NCBI GenBank assembly: GCA_910586355.1
Contig: CAJUHJ010000015.1
Location: forward strand, 3,277-67,276
From: an uncultured Lachnospiraceae bacterium
GTDB taxonomy: Bacteria > Bacillota > Clostridia > Lachnospirales > Lachnospiraceae
Direction: 5' to 3'
Length of the DNA stretch: 64,000 nt
The position numbers and the translations under genes are program-made. Below are positions 17,645 to 26,884 of the stretch, piece by piece (the first letter of the stretch is position 1; each line of letters starts with the position of its first letter). The notes under the pieces were generated by a model. That model worked only from the letters and a program-made list of their open reading frames with translations. It was not told the origin of the DNA and ran no database searches.

Positions 17645-20600
17645 CTATTTCACAGTTTTTATTTTCATTGTCTTTTTATAACCGACTGAACTCTTTAACA
17701 GTCTTTTATATGCTTTCTTTTTACTCTTCGGAATCTTAATTACCGCTTTTTTGTTAATACCAGCGATAGCTTTCTTTCCTATTGTTTTGACTTTCTTTCC
17801 CTTTAACTGTATATTAGACAGTTTTCGGCAGTTTTGAAACGCATTTTTTCCGATTTTTTCTATATTCGCTCCCAGTGAAACATTTTTCAGCTTCTTACAG
17901 CCTTTGAACGCTTTGTTTCCAACAGCCGTAATCCGAAATTCTGTTCCGCCAATCGTAACTATATTTTTTACCTTTAGAGAAGAAATCTTTTTATTAGACG
18001 TACCTGTCAGCATAACCGTCGACGTGCCTGTAACCTTGTATTTCAAACGTTTAATCGTATAAGTCGTTCCCAGAGGTATAAAAACGCGAAAGCCCTTAGA
18101 AACAACTGCTGTATAATTGCCTTTTCCAGTAATTGATACAGTATAATTTCCAATATCCGCGCTTTCTTTGGGATAAACGACAATATAATCCGTTCCTTTT
18201 TTCAGCGTTTTATTTCCATCCATCAAACTTATTACCGGAGTAATCTGCCTGCCGTTCTCCCATGTGAATTCACTTTTCATTTTCACCATAGAAGCCGTCA
18301 GAGATTTTTTTCCAATAGAAAACTGTACAATCCTGCTTCCAGTATAATTTCCATTTTTCGCAGTAATTACCGCCTTTGCCTCTTTGCCCGCATTCGTATT
18401 ATTCTGATAAGCCACATTGTATTCTGTCTGAGGCACTATTTTCCCCCGATACGTTACTGTAACAGTTGGCTGCTGCGGCTTTCCATTATAAACAAGGGAT
18501 TTGGGATTTAATGTCACTATACAGTCTTTTAAATTGATTTTTACAGATTCCTGTTCTTTTTTTATCTCGAATTCTTTCGTCACTGTTCCTTTATATCCGC
18601 TTCCGACCGCTGTTATTGTTACCGTTGCCGTCCCTGGTTCTGTATTATTGGCGTACTCTGTCTCATATTCTGATTCCGGTACCACCTCACCCTCGTATTC
18701 CACAGTTACTTCGGGACACTGTGGCTTGCCATTATAAATACAGGTTTCGGGATTTAATGTTATCGTACAATCTTTTAAATCAACAGACTCCGATACCTGT
18801 TCTGTCTCAATTTCAAACTCTTTCGTTACCGTTCCTTTATATCCGCTTCCGACTGCTGTTATTGTCACTGTTGCCGTTCCTGGTTCTATATTATTGGCGT
18901 ACTCTGTCTCATATTTTGATTCCGGTACCGTCTCACCCTCATATTCCACGGTTACTTCGGGACACTGAGGCCTGCCGTTATAAATACAGGATTTGGGATT
19001 TAATGTTATTGTACAATCTTTTAAATCAACAGACTCCGATACCTGTTCTTCCTCAATTTCAAATTCTTTCGTTACCGTTCCTTTATATCCGCTTCCGACT
19101 GCTGTTATTGTCACTATTGCCGTTCCTGGTTCTATATTATTGGCGTACTCTGTCTCATATTCTGATTCCGATACCACCTCACCCTCGTATTCCACAGTTA
19201 CTTCGGGACACTGTGGCTTGCCATTATAAATACAGGTTTCGGGATTTAATGTTATCGTACAATCTTTTAAATCAACAGACTCCGATACCTGTTCTGCCTC
19301 AATTTCGAATTCTTTCGTTACTGTTCCTTTATATCCGCTTCCGACTGCTGTTATTGTTACCGTTGCCGTTCCTGGTTCTATATTGTTGGAATACTCTGTC
19401 CTGTATTTTGCTTTTGGAACCGTCTCACCCTCGTATTCCACGGTTACTTCGGGACACTGTGGCTTGCCGTTATAAATACAGGATTCGGGATTTAATGTTA
19501 TTGTACAATCTTTCAAATTAATAGACTCCGATACGATAACGCCTGCATTTTCCAATTCTGTTTTCAGCCGTTCATTAGCGGCGCCAATCTCATCCTGTGA
19601 AACCGCCTCTCCTCTTTTCGCACTCTCCCATAATGCTTCCGCCTCTGAAACCGCCTGTAAAACAGCCTGAACTTGTTGGGATGTACAAATCGTAAAATCA
19701 ATTCCATTTGCCTGAATAAGCGACCCTGCTAAATCCGATACGTCTGCCGATTGCTGCGGTTTATCTGCAAATGATAATGACAGCTTCATCTTTGCCCAGT
19801 CCGCATGGGCATCCCAATTATTACTTTGTTGAATTACTTTTAATGTAACAACGTCAACGTCTGTAAGATCCAGTAAAATTTCTTTTTGCGGCGTTGAACC
19901 ATTCATTACGCCGCTTGAAAACAGCGCTGTTCCATCCTCTGCTAATACAGAAAATTCCAGTGCAGCATGTTCGCTGCCATGTTTTTCATAATCTACTCCT
20001 ACCGCGCCATGAAGAACTTTGGAATCGAAAGCGCTTATATCATAAGTTATTTCAGAATTTGCATGTGTGCCAATTCCTTTTTCATAAACAACAGGATTCC
20101 CATCCGCTCCGGTAAGACGGATTGATTTTCCTGACGAAGCTTTATCCCGCATGATAGAACCATATCCAACAGTCGAATCCGGCTCATATCCTAAGTCTGA
20201 CAAATAAACTTCTTTCTCACAAATCATACGATAGTTTTTCGTTTCTTTTCCATCAAACGACGTCACCTGAACGAATATATCCAAACTTCCCTCATATAAA
20301 TTAATCTCTTTCTCAACGCTGCCCTGCTGCGTCTTACGTTGTGTATTCGTCTGTAAATTTACAATTGCCCGGCTATCTTCTGCAACAGCCTCAACCGTCA
20401 ACTGCTCTTCGCTTGGAACCCATGAAACTGCCCCATCCTTCATAGCGCCAAAAACACTCTTGCCATTGATAGACAAATCTAAAAGCTCTGCATTAGAAAC
20501 ATCAGGAACAATTAACAGAACTGTATACTCCAGACGCGTCCCGTCAGATGCCTTTGAAATGATACGAATCTCATTACCCCCAGGTATTAAATCGTCAATT

Positions 20601-23600
20601 TCTATATTCGTTCCTTGTATAACCCTGTCGCCTGACAAGATACAGACATCTGCCGCATTTCCTTTCTCCACCTCTATCTGCGCTGTAACGCTTCCTTCAT
20701 CTAAGGTTTTTATCATACGATTCCCCTCATGGTTGAAATCCTCCAGAGAAACATGATCCACCTTAATACCTGCCAGTTTCGCATCGGTAGAAGCAGCATG
20801 ATTGATATGTACCATATACTGTTTTACTGTAATTCCATCTTTTGCCACTGCCCGTATATAATAGGAATTGATACCATTTACCAGACGAAGTCTTGCCGTT
20901 AAGACGTCTCCACTTCCTGTCAGCGCTATTTCCTTACGCCCAAATCCACCTAAAAGCTCAACTTTTCCAAGCCGCTCGTCTGACATTATCTCTAATTCTA
21001 CTTCCGGCATGCTGCCGTCTGCGTTTAAAAACCAACTGTCTTCTGACAGCAAATCCGGTTCAAAAGATAAACTCTCTATGGAAATTCCTTCCAGTTTAGC
21101 ATAATTATCCTCTACTGCATGTGGGTGGATAAGGAATATCTCTTCGCCACATGCTATACGAATTTCCTCCTGGTTTTCTATGTTTACAACAGCAGGGCTT
21201 AATACAGAATCGCCATTTATTGTTACTTCGCCGGCAATCGTCTGGTATCCTATCACTGCTTTCGTAAGTTCCGCCGGAAAATATACGTCAAATTCTTTCT
21301 GTGTCTGTCCCAACTGATACAAAACATTGCCATTAAACGTTAATTCCGTAATTGCATCTCCATTTTCCGAAGCGCTTACCGCTGCTGTCTGACTGCATAC
21401 AGGTTCCCCTACACAGCCCATTTCGTCCACAGGATAAACCGTACATGTCAAAGTACCGACACCCATGACTGCAGCAGATGGTGATTCGCTTATTGTTTCC
21501 CAAATTTCTAAGTTTTCGTCCACACAAGTAAATCGATATAAAGATGTACCCTGCGCGTCTCCATCATCATCTTGAAAATCAAATGTTACATTTACATTTT
21601 CTCCCACCTGATAAGAAGTTTTATCCAATGACACATTCTCTGCAGTCGGGAGCTGATTATCAAATTGGCAGAAAGGAATTGCTTTTTGAGCGCATAACTC
21701 ATCATAGGAAATGTCGCCGGAACCTATATGAAGCTCTGAAAACACCAAATCTTTTTCTCTAATATTTGTCACCCAACCGGCAAATCCTACTTGAAAATCC
21801 TGCCCGAAATTCATATCGGATATATCTGTAAGATGCGTCCATTCTGCCGTCCCATCTAATTTATAGTCAACCGAAATACTGCTTCCCTTTTTGCAAAAAC
21901 CGAAGGTTGCTTTTGTAACTTGATTATTCGCTTCGTTACTCTCTCCCGTCTCTGTGGCATGGGCATTTGTTTCTTTCACCACAGCAATACCGTTCATATG
22001 CGATTTCTTCCCTACTGTCACGTAATTATCATCATCTTTGTAAAGAATGAAAGACGCTGTATCCCACTGTCCTGATTCTTTCACCGGAAGCCTGTCTATT
22101 GTAAGCGCCATTCGCAAATTATCCTTATCCGCATTTTGGGGAATTTTATACAAGAACAGGTTTTTCACAGTGTTTGTTCCTTCATACAAATCTCCCCGTT
22201 CCATATCAACCGTCACCTGATTTTTTTCCAACTGGTACTTTGGGGCATTTTCCCTTGTAACCGTTAATAACGGATTCCTTCCTACCACTTTGGGAATGGC
22301 AAGTATCACTGCTTTTTTATCCGATTTTTCTCCCACGGAAGCTTTTACCCAGACCACTCCGTTTCTGTTTGCGGTCAATGTGCCGTTCTCATCTATCTGC
22401 GCTGCATCTGTTTCCTCTCCGGTCAAAAAATCTTTTACAGACCAGTCAACCGCCTCGCTTTGCGAACCAGCGACAGTAAATGTATGGGTAGCGCCCACAC
22501 TATTTAAAATAATATTATCATCTCCGGAAATTTCCACATCTTCCTGCGATGCCTGACTGGCTAAAACTGTCACTGTTATCCTATTTGACCGCACAATTGT
22601 ATCATTCCATTCATAGTAAGCCAAAATCTCTGCGGTTCCTTCTTTCACTGCAGTATAGCGTCCAGAATGATCCACATAGACAATCCCAGGATCCGTACTT
22701 GCATAACAAATCTTTCCTACTGGCGCCGACGCCTCCTGCCCGCGGTCAGAAACAACCGCTATATCAGAATCACGATTTGTCAAATTCCCTTCCTGCATTC
22801 CACTTAAAACTGCATAACGTTTCAAACCGTCATCGTATGTATTGCCTTCCAAAACAACATTTTTACATTTTGTAAACTCATAAACATTATCCGTAGCGCC
22901 GTTATTTACGTCTCCATCCGCTTCTGTCTGCAAACTTCCTGTTTCTCCAATTCCTAATTGTGTATTGGATGCAGAAATTTCCAGTGAAATATCGGGATTC
23001 GTCCTGACAATCGTATTATTGCGGATGGTTAAGTTTTCCACGCTCTCCGCCTTCACAACAGTATCCACATCCATATGGAACGTATTGCCTTCAATCAAAA
23101 TATTTTTATGGATTGGATTGTCCTCGGATGGCAGTCCTCCGCCTTTTGTCACTGGATGGACATAAACGGCCGGCGCATATTCCCAAGACGTCCTTCCGAT
23201 TGTCTTTACATAAAACGTATTATTACGGATTGTCATATCCCTAATAGGCCCGGATTCATACCACTCGTTGGAATCATTTGACAAAAATATCGTAGCCATC
23301 GACATATTTAAAAATGTGTTGTCTTCAATCACAACAGGATTCCTGGTTGTACAAAGAATTCCTCGGGTTGGAACATTTTTAAAAGTACAGCCCCGAATTT
23401 CAACTGACGGCGCAAACGTAACATTTTCTGCCACATATTTTGGCTCATTTCCTATCTTATCACTCAGATTCTCCGGCAGTTCCTCCGTAAAGCGAATCTC
23501 CATGGTACGCAGATCGTTACCAGACTCTCCAGGATTTGAAATCACTTCTTCTACGGTATAAAGCGTCTCACTGTCTGTTGATTCTAAGGTATCCCTTGTA

Positions 23601-24859
23601 AAAAACGCTACTTTATCCCCTGCATGGTACTGTGGAAATCCGCCCTGCTGCGTATGGATATATTTTAATTTAAGAGTATGCGCATCCTTTCTTTCCTCCA
23701 CTCTGGTAAATGTCCCATGTAAGTTAATCGGATCGTCGTGTGTATTGGAAAAATTACAGTTTTCAATTACCAAATCTCCCGCGGCTCCAGACGCGTGAAT
23801 ACCATCCGCATAACTTACAGTAATATGCCCTGAATTTTCTCTAGGCATCAAATTGCAATTGTAATAATAGACATCCCTGCTCATTTGTACCAACCAGCCA
23901 AAACCATGCATAAAATGAACGTTGACGTTTCTTGCAGTAACGTTTTCACTTTCCCATGTAAAAGCTCCCGCCGTTTCTCTGTATGTGCTGCTGGCAAGCT
24001 CTAAAATCATTCCCTTTTTCTGCATTTGCGGACGTGCGCTGTTATAGGTAACCCGAACCATCGTCCCATCTGTTCCATCCAGCGCACGAATATTTGATAC
24101 TCCATTAAAAGGCGTATCTGATGTAAAATAGGCTCTTGTCATTTCATCATCCGGATGATATACCACAACCGAATACGCCCTGTGAATTCCTTCTTCAGTC
24201 CAATAATATTCACCCGTATACGGACTTGGTTCACTGTGCCATTGGATTGTCGTACCCTGTATTTCATAAGGGAAGCACTTTGGAATGTAAAAATCCGTAT
24301 ATGGTTTCCCATTTTCTTCTCCCATAGCTGCAATTGTCATCTCTGAAACGGTTGGAACTGCAAAATCCCATGAAAAGTCCTCTAACGTAACATTACTGGA
24401 ATTTACAACTGCAAGCGCCATCATATTCCCATGCATTAAAAATAAAGAACCATTGCCCCGCAGTGTAAAATCGTGCTGATCTTCAATTAAAAGCCCAATC
24501 GTCTTTTCAGGACTTTCAATACTATTTGTATTCGAAGTATGATACTCCCTTTTTTCTGCATAATCTTTATAAATATGGTATTCTCCTTTTGGAAAATCTA
24601 CTACTACTTCTGCGGCGCCTGCTTCCTTGGCTTCTTTGGCAGCCTCAAACGCCCTCTGGATTGCCTGCGTACTGTCTTTTAAACCATTCGGATCTACTCC
24701 ATACTCTTCTGCATGAATAACGGTTACCTCTGTCCCCTCTTTACTTTCTTTTGCCCAAACAGTCAATGACACAGGCAAAAATAACTGTAAAATAAGCGCC
24801 ATGGTTACAAGGCACGATATTTTACTTTTCCATCTTTGTTGCCAAATTCTTACCCTCAT
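17645..24859 (-). CDS. Secreted GH110 alpha-1,3-galactosidase with CBM51 and Ig-like repeats
   Basis: 2404 residues. A signal peptide (1-36, ending VWAKE) precedes a right-handed beta-helix (about 45-620) whose opening VIHAEEYGVDPNG, the stretch LRGNGSLFLMHGNMM...FSWDFAVP and the core ADGIHASG...NTHDDPINLHGTF match GH110, exo-enzymes removing alpha-1,3-galactose from blood-group B or linear Gal-alpha-1,3-Gal. Asp352, Asp375 and Asp376 have the spacing I recall for the family's catalytic triad. Later come Ig-like and cadherin-like sandwiches (about 730-1545), a CBM51/NPCBM module (about 1545-1695), a FIVAR-like helical segment (about 1700-1768), five Ig-like repeats (about 1770-2170) and leucine-rich repeats at the Lys-rich C-terminus. 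There is no LPXTG signal. GGAGG is 7 nt before the ATG. Confidence 0.88.
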   Translation of the reverse strand: MRVRIWQQRWKSKISCLVTMALILQLFLPVSLTVWAKESKEGTEVTVIHAEEYGVDPNGLKDSTQAIQRAFEAAKEAKEAGAAEVVVDFPKGEYHIYKDYAEKREYHTSNTNSIESPEKTIGLLIEDQHDFTLRGNGSLFLMHGNMMALAVVNSSNVTLEDFSWDFAVPTVSEMTIAAMGEENGKPYTDFYIPKCFPYEIQGTTIQWHSEPSPYTGEYYWTEEGIHRAYSVVVYHPDDEMTRAYFTSDTPFNGVSNIRALDGTDGTMVRVTYNSARPQMQKKGMILELASSTYRETAGAFTWESENVTARNVNVHFMHGFGWLVQMSRDVYYYNCNLMPRENSGHITVSYADGIHASGAAGDLVIENCNFSNTHDDPINLHGTFTRVEERKDAHTLKLKYIHTQQGGFPQYHAGDKVAFFTRDTLESTDSETLYTVEEVISNPGESGNDLRTMEIRFTEELPENLSDKIGNEPKYVAENVTFAPSVEIRGCTFKNVPTRGILCTTRNPVVIEDNTFLNMSMATIFLSNDSNEWYESGPIRDMTIRNNTFYVKTIGRTSWEYAPAVYVHPVTKGGGLPSEDNPIHKNILIEGNTFHMDVDTVVKAESVENLTIRNNTIVRTNPDISLEISASNTQLGIGETGSLQTEADGDVNNGATDNVYEFTKCKNVVLEGNTYDDGLKRYAVLSGMQEGNLTNRDSDIAVVSDRGQEASAPVGKICYASTDPGIVYVDHSGRYTAVKEGTAEILAYYEWNDTIVRSNRITVTVLASQASQEDVEISGDDNIILNSVGATHTFTVAGSQSEAVDWSVKDFLTGEETDAAQIDENGTLTANRNGVVWVKASVGEKSDKKAVILAIPKVVGRNPLLTVTRENAPKYQLEKNQVTVDMERGDLYEGTNTVKNLFLYKIPQNADKDNLRMALTIDRLPVKESGQWDTASFILYKDDDNYVTVGKKSHMNGIAVVKETNAHATETGESNEANNQVTKATFGFCKKGSSISVDYKLDGTAEWTHLTDISDMNFGQDFQVGFAGWVTNIREKDLVFSELHIGSGDISYDELCAQKAIPFCQFDNQLPTAENVSLDKTSYQVGENVNVTFDFQDDDGDAQGTSLYRFTCVDENLEIWETISESPSAAVMGVGTLTCTVYPVDEMGCVGEPVCSQTAAVSASENGDAITELTFNGNVLYQLGQTQKEFDVYFPAELTKAVIGYQTIAGEVTINGDSVLSPAVVNIENQEEIRIACGEEIFLIHPHAVEDNYAKLEGISIESLSFEPDLLSEDSWFLNADGSMPEVELEIMSDERLGKVELLGGFGRKEIALTGSGDVLTARLRLVNGINSYYIRAVAKDGITVKQYMVHINHAASTDAKLAGIKVDHVSLEDFNHEGNRMIKTLDEGSVTAQIEVEKGNAADVCILSGDRVIQGTNIEIDDLIPGGNEIRIISKASDGTRLEYTVLLIVPDVSNAELLDLSINGKSVFGAMKDGAVSWVPSEEQLTVEAVAEDSRAIVNLQTNTQRKTQQGSVEKEINLYEGSLDIFVQVTSFDGKETKNYRMICEKEVYLSDLGYEPDSTVGYGSIMRDKASSGKSIRLTGADGNPVVYEKGIGTHANSEITYDISAFDSKVLHGAVGVDYEKHGSEHAALEFSVLAEDGTALFSSGVMNGSTPQKEILLDLTDVDVVTLKVIQQSNNWDAHADWAKMKLSLSFADKPQQSADVSDLAGSLIQANGIDFTICTSQQVQAVLQAVSEAEALWESAKRGEAVSQDEIGAANERLKTELENAGVIVSESINLKDCTITLNPESCIYNGKPQCPEVTVEYEGETVPKAKYRTEYSNNIEPGTATVTITAVGSGYKGTVTKEFEIEAEQVSESVDLKDCTITLNPETCIYNGKPQCPEVTVEYEGEVVSESEYETEYANNIEPGTAIVTITAVGSGYKGTVTKEFEIEEEQVSESVDLKDCTITLNPKSCIYNGRPQCPEVTVEYEGETVPESKYETEYANNIEPGTATVTITAVGSGYKGTVTKEFEIETEQVSESVDLKDCTITLNPETCIYNGKPQCPEVTVEYEGEVVPESEYETEYANNTEPGTATVTITAVGSGYKGTVTKEFEIKKEQESVKINLKDCIVTLNPKSLVYNGKPQQPTVTVTYRGKIVPQTEYNVAYQNNTNAGKEAKAVITAKNGNYTGSRIVQFSIGKKSLTASMVKMKSEFTWENGRQITPVISLMDGNKTLKKGTDYIVVYPKESADIGNYTVSITGKGNYTAVVSKGFRVFIPLGTTYTIKRLKYKVTGTSTVMLTGTSNKKISSLKVKNIVTIGGTEFRITAVGNKAFKGCKKLKNVSLGANIEKIGKNAFQNCRKLSNIQLKGKKVKTIGKKAIAGINKKAVIKIPKSKKKAYKRLLKSSVGYKKTMKIKTVK
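18535..19520 (-). repeat. 246-bp tandem coding repeats in the GH110 gene
   Basis: The same position in the unit recurs at 18771, 19017, 19263 and 19509, exactly 246 bp (82 codons) apart; a further, more diverged unit is offset at 18535. The units encode Ig-like domains beginning DLKDCTITLNP and ending GYKGTVTKEFEIE. Three inner units are nearly identical in DNA, so copy number could change by recombination. Confidence 0.92.
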
Positions 24860-24881
24860 AAAAATACCTCCAAATTTCTTG

Positions 24882-24910
24882 ATAATAATTTAATTTTCTA
24901 AATTAAGCAA
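24882..24910 (-). promoter_or_regulatory. Possible weak promoter of the GH110 gene
   Basis: TTGCTT (24905-24910) and TATTAT (24882-24887) are 17 nt apart on the minus strand. The -35 is weak and touches the terminator of the gene upstream, so read-through from the sortase operon is an alternative. Confidence 0.35.
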
Positions 24911-24962
24911 AAGTGGGGTATTGCAAAATTATGTAGCTAAATTATTTTACAACACCCCACTT
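24909..24962 (-). terminator. Intrinsic terminator after the LRR surface-protein gene
   Basis: Arms AAGTGGGGT and ACCCCACTT, with further AT pairing inside the loop, are followed by TTTTGCTT on the minus strand. Confidence 0.75.
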
Positions 24963-24973
24963 CATCTGTTCAA

Positions 24974-26851
24974 TTATTTATTTTTTGAATCAATGCCGAT
25001 CTTTCTGCTATATGCAAATATTGCAATGCCAATTAAGAAAATTGCTCCAAACAAGAAATACATACTATAATCTTCTACCCCCGTTTTTGGTGTGGAATTC
25101 ACTCTCCCATTCTTATTTTGTGAAATTACAGCAGAAGTTCCTGTTCCTCCAGCAGGTGAAGAACTATAAACAGTGGATGTGCTGGTACCAGATTTCGATG
25201 ATTTTTCATTTTTATTATTCCCATCGTCACCTGTTTTTGTTGGATCTTCATCTTCAATAGATTCCGGCGGCTCTGCCGCAGAACCATTATTTACAGCAGG
25301 TGTACCGTCTATACTTTCAAATACATAATGATGTTCATTTGCCCATGTCTCGGCTGCAGTGCCGCGGTATCCATAAACCACGCTTGGCTGCCATCCGGAC
25401 TGTGAACCAATGGAAGTCACACTTGCTGGAATCGTAACAGATTGAACTGCGCTTCCGCTAAATGTATCTGCTGCAATAGAAGTCACGCTTGCTGGAATTG
25501 TCACAGATAACAAATAGGAACAACCAGAAAATGCTCCTGATGTAATGGAAACCGTCTGTGGTGAAAAAGCAATCCCTGTCTTTCCCTGTGGGCAAAGGAG
25601 CAATTGTTTTCCATCTCCAGAATAAACACATCCGTCATAAGAAGAATAGCTTCCACCGGCTGCTGAAATAGAAGCCAAATTGACATCACCGGAAAATGCT
25701 CCCGTGTCTAAACTAGAAAGCGAAGACGGAAGTGAGATGCTGCTCAAATTCGAACATTCAGCAAATGCTCCCGATGAAATCGAGGTAATGCCTTCTGGAA
25801 CAGAAACACTTGTCAAGCTTTTACAATTATAAAATTCACCTTGTGAAACTGCTCCTGTCGATGCTCCAATCCCTATACTTGCAAGCGCTGTACAATTTGC
25901 AAATGCAGACGGCCCAACTGCCGTTACGCTGGCTGGAATATCCACAAATTCCAGATTACTGCAGCCATTAAATGCAGAACTGCCAATCGACCTTAAATTC
26001 TCTGGGAATAATATGCCTGTAATATTCGTATTATTGTAAAACGCATTGTCTCCAATTGCTGTAATATCATTTGGAATTGCAATATAACCTCCGGCTCCTT
26101 TATATCCAGTAACAGTCGTACCCTCAATGGTAAAATCGTCTCTTTCTGTATTAACAGAATACATCTCATCTAAAATCTCAAGAGGAATGACTGTTCTTGT
26201 AGCCAAATCTTTCGGATGATCTTTTTCCATATCATTGATAAATGTCTCAAGCGCTTCTCCCGCAGCTGGATTTACCGTATAAACTGGGGGTTCTGCCGGC
26301 GGCGCTGTTTCTGCCGGCGGTTCTTGTGTCGCTGGATTTTGTACGTCTGCCGGCGGCTGCGTACCTGGATCTGAGGGATCCTCTGGTGTCTCTGGTACTG
26401 TTGGCGGCTGCGTGCCTGGCGTATCCGGCTCTGTCGGCAGCTCTGTACCTGGCTCTTCTGGCAACTCTGTATCCGGCGTACCCGGTTCTTCTGGTACTAT
26501 CGGCTGTTCTGTCCCCGGTGTACCTGGCTCTTCTGGTATTACCGGCTGTTCTGTATCCGGTGTACCCGGCCCTTCTGGCGCTACCGGCTGTTCTGTACCT
26601 GGTGTACCCGGTTCTTCCGGCTGCTGTGTACTTGGCGTCTCCGGTATTTCTGGATCCGTAACCTCCGGGGCTTCCGGCTCTACGACTTCTTCCGCCCCTA
26701 AAACATCCCCCACAGGCGCTTGCGCTACAATTTCTGTTGATGAATCCGAACCGTCACCTTCTGCGTTGACGAGATCCGGCAAAATGGATAAAAACGCTAC
26801 CATCAGAACAGTCAAAATTGCTCCTATACGCACTGCCAAATCTTTTTTCAT
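24974..26851 (-). CDS. Cell-wall-anchored BspA-like leucine-rich-repeat protein
   Basis: About 625 residues. A signal peptide (to about 30) is followed by a Pro/Glu/Thr-rich stalk (about 50-190) made of degenerate units such as EEPGTPGTEQP. Next come roughly nine LRR_5 (BspA-like) repeats (about 240-500) of the form SIGSSAFNGCSNLEFVDIP. The C-terminal sorting signal is TPKTG, then a hydrophobic segment and a basic tail (YSRKIGIDSKNK). BspA-like proteins mediate binding to host proteins or other bacteria. It is the only protein in the window with a sortase signal and lies 33 nt after a sortase gene, so it is the obvious substrate. AGGAGC at 26861-26866 suits the ATG at 26851; the GTG at 26860 is too close. 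Confidence 0.88.
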   Translation of the reverse strand: MKKDLAVRIGAILTVLMVAFLSILPDLVNAEGDGSDSSTEIVAQAPVGDVLGAEEVVEPEAPEVTDPEIPETPSTQQPEEPGTPGTEQPVAPEGPGTPDTEQPVIPEEPGTPGTEQPIVPEEPGTPDTELPEEPGTELPTEPDTPGTQPPTVPETPEDPSDPGTQPPADVQNPATQEPPAETAPPAEPPVYTVNPAAGEALETFINDMEKDHPKDLATRTVIPLEILDEMYSVNTERDDFTIEGTTVTGYKGAGGYIAIPNDITAIGDNAFYNNTNITGILFPENLRSIGSSAFNGCSNLEFVDIPASVTAVGPSAFANCTALASIGIGASTGAVSQGEFYNCKSLTSVSVPEGITSISSGAFAECSNLSSISLPSSLSSLDTGAFSGDVNLASISAAGGSYSSYDGCVYSGDGKQLLLCPQGKTGIAFSPQTVSITSGAFSGCSYLLSVTIPASVTSIAADTFSGSAVQSVTIPASVTSIGSQSGWQPSVVYGYRGTAAETWANEHHYVFESIDGTPAVNNGSAAEPPESIEDEDPTKTGDDGNNKNEKSSKSGTSTSTVYSSSPAGGTGTSAVISQNKNGRVNSTPKTGVEDYSMYFLFGAIFLIGIAIFAYSRKIGIDSKNK

Positions 26852-26884
26852 TTTACTCACGCTCCTAACTCCATAGCTTCCTTG

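Noticed and set aside
18535..19520. Regular repeats resembling an array such as CRISPR.
   Set aside because: The units are 246 bp, contiguous and in frame with the GH110 protein; there are no short repeats separated by unique spacers.
18616..19521. A 301-codon open frame on the plus strand.
   Set aside because: It is antisense to the 246-bp repeats of the GH110 gene. Its own repetition follows from the coding repeats, it has no ribosome binding site, and its composition is poor.
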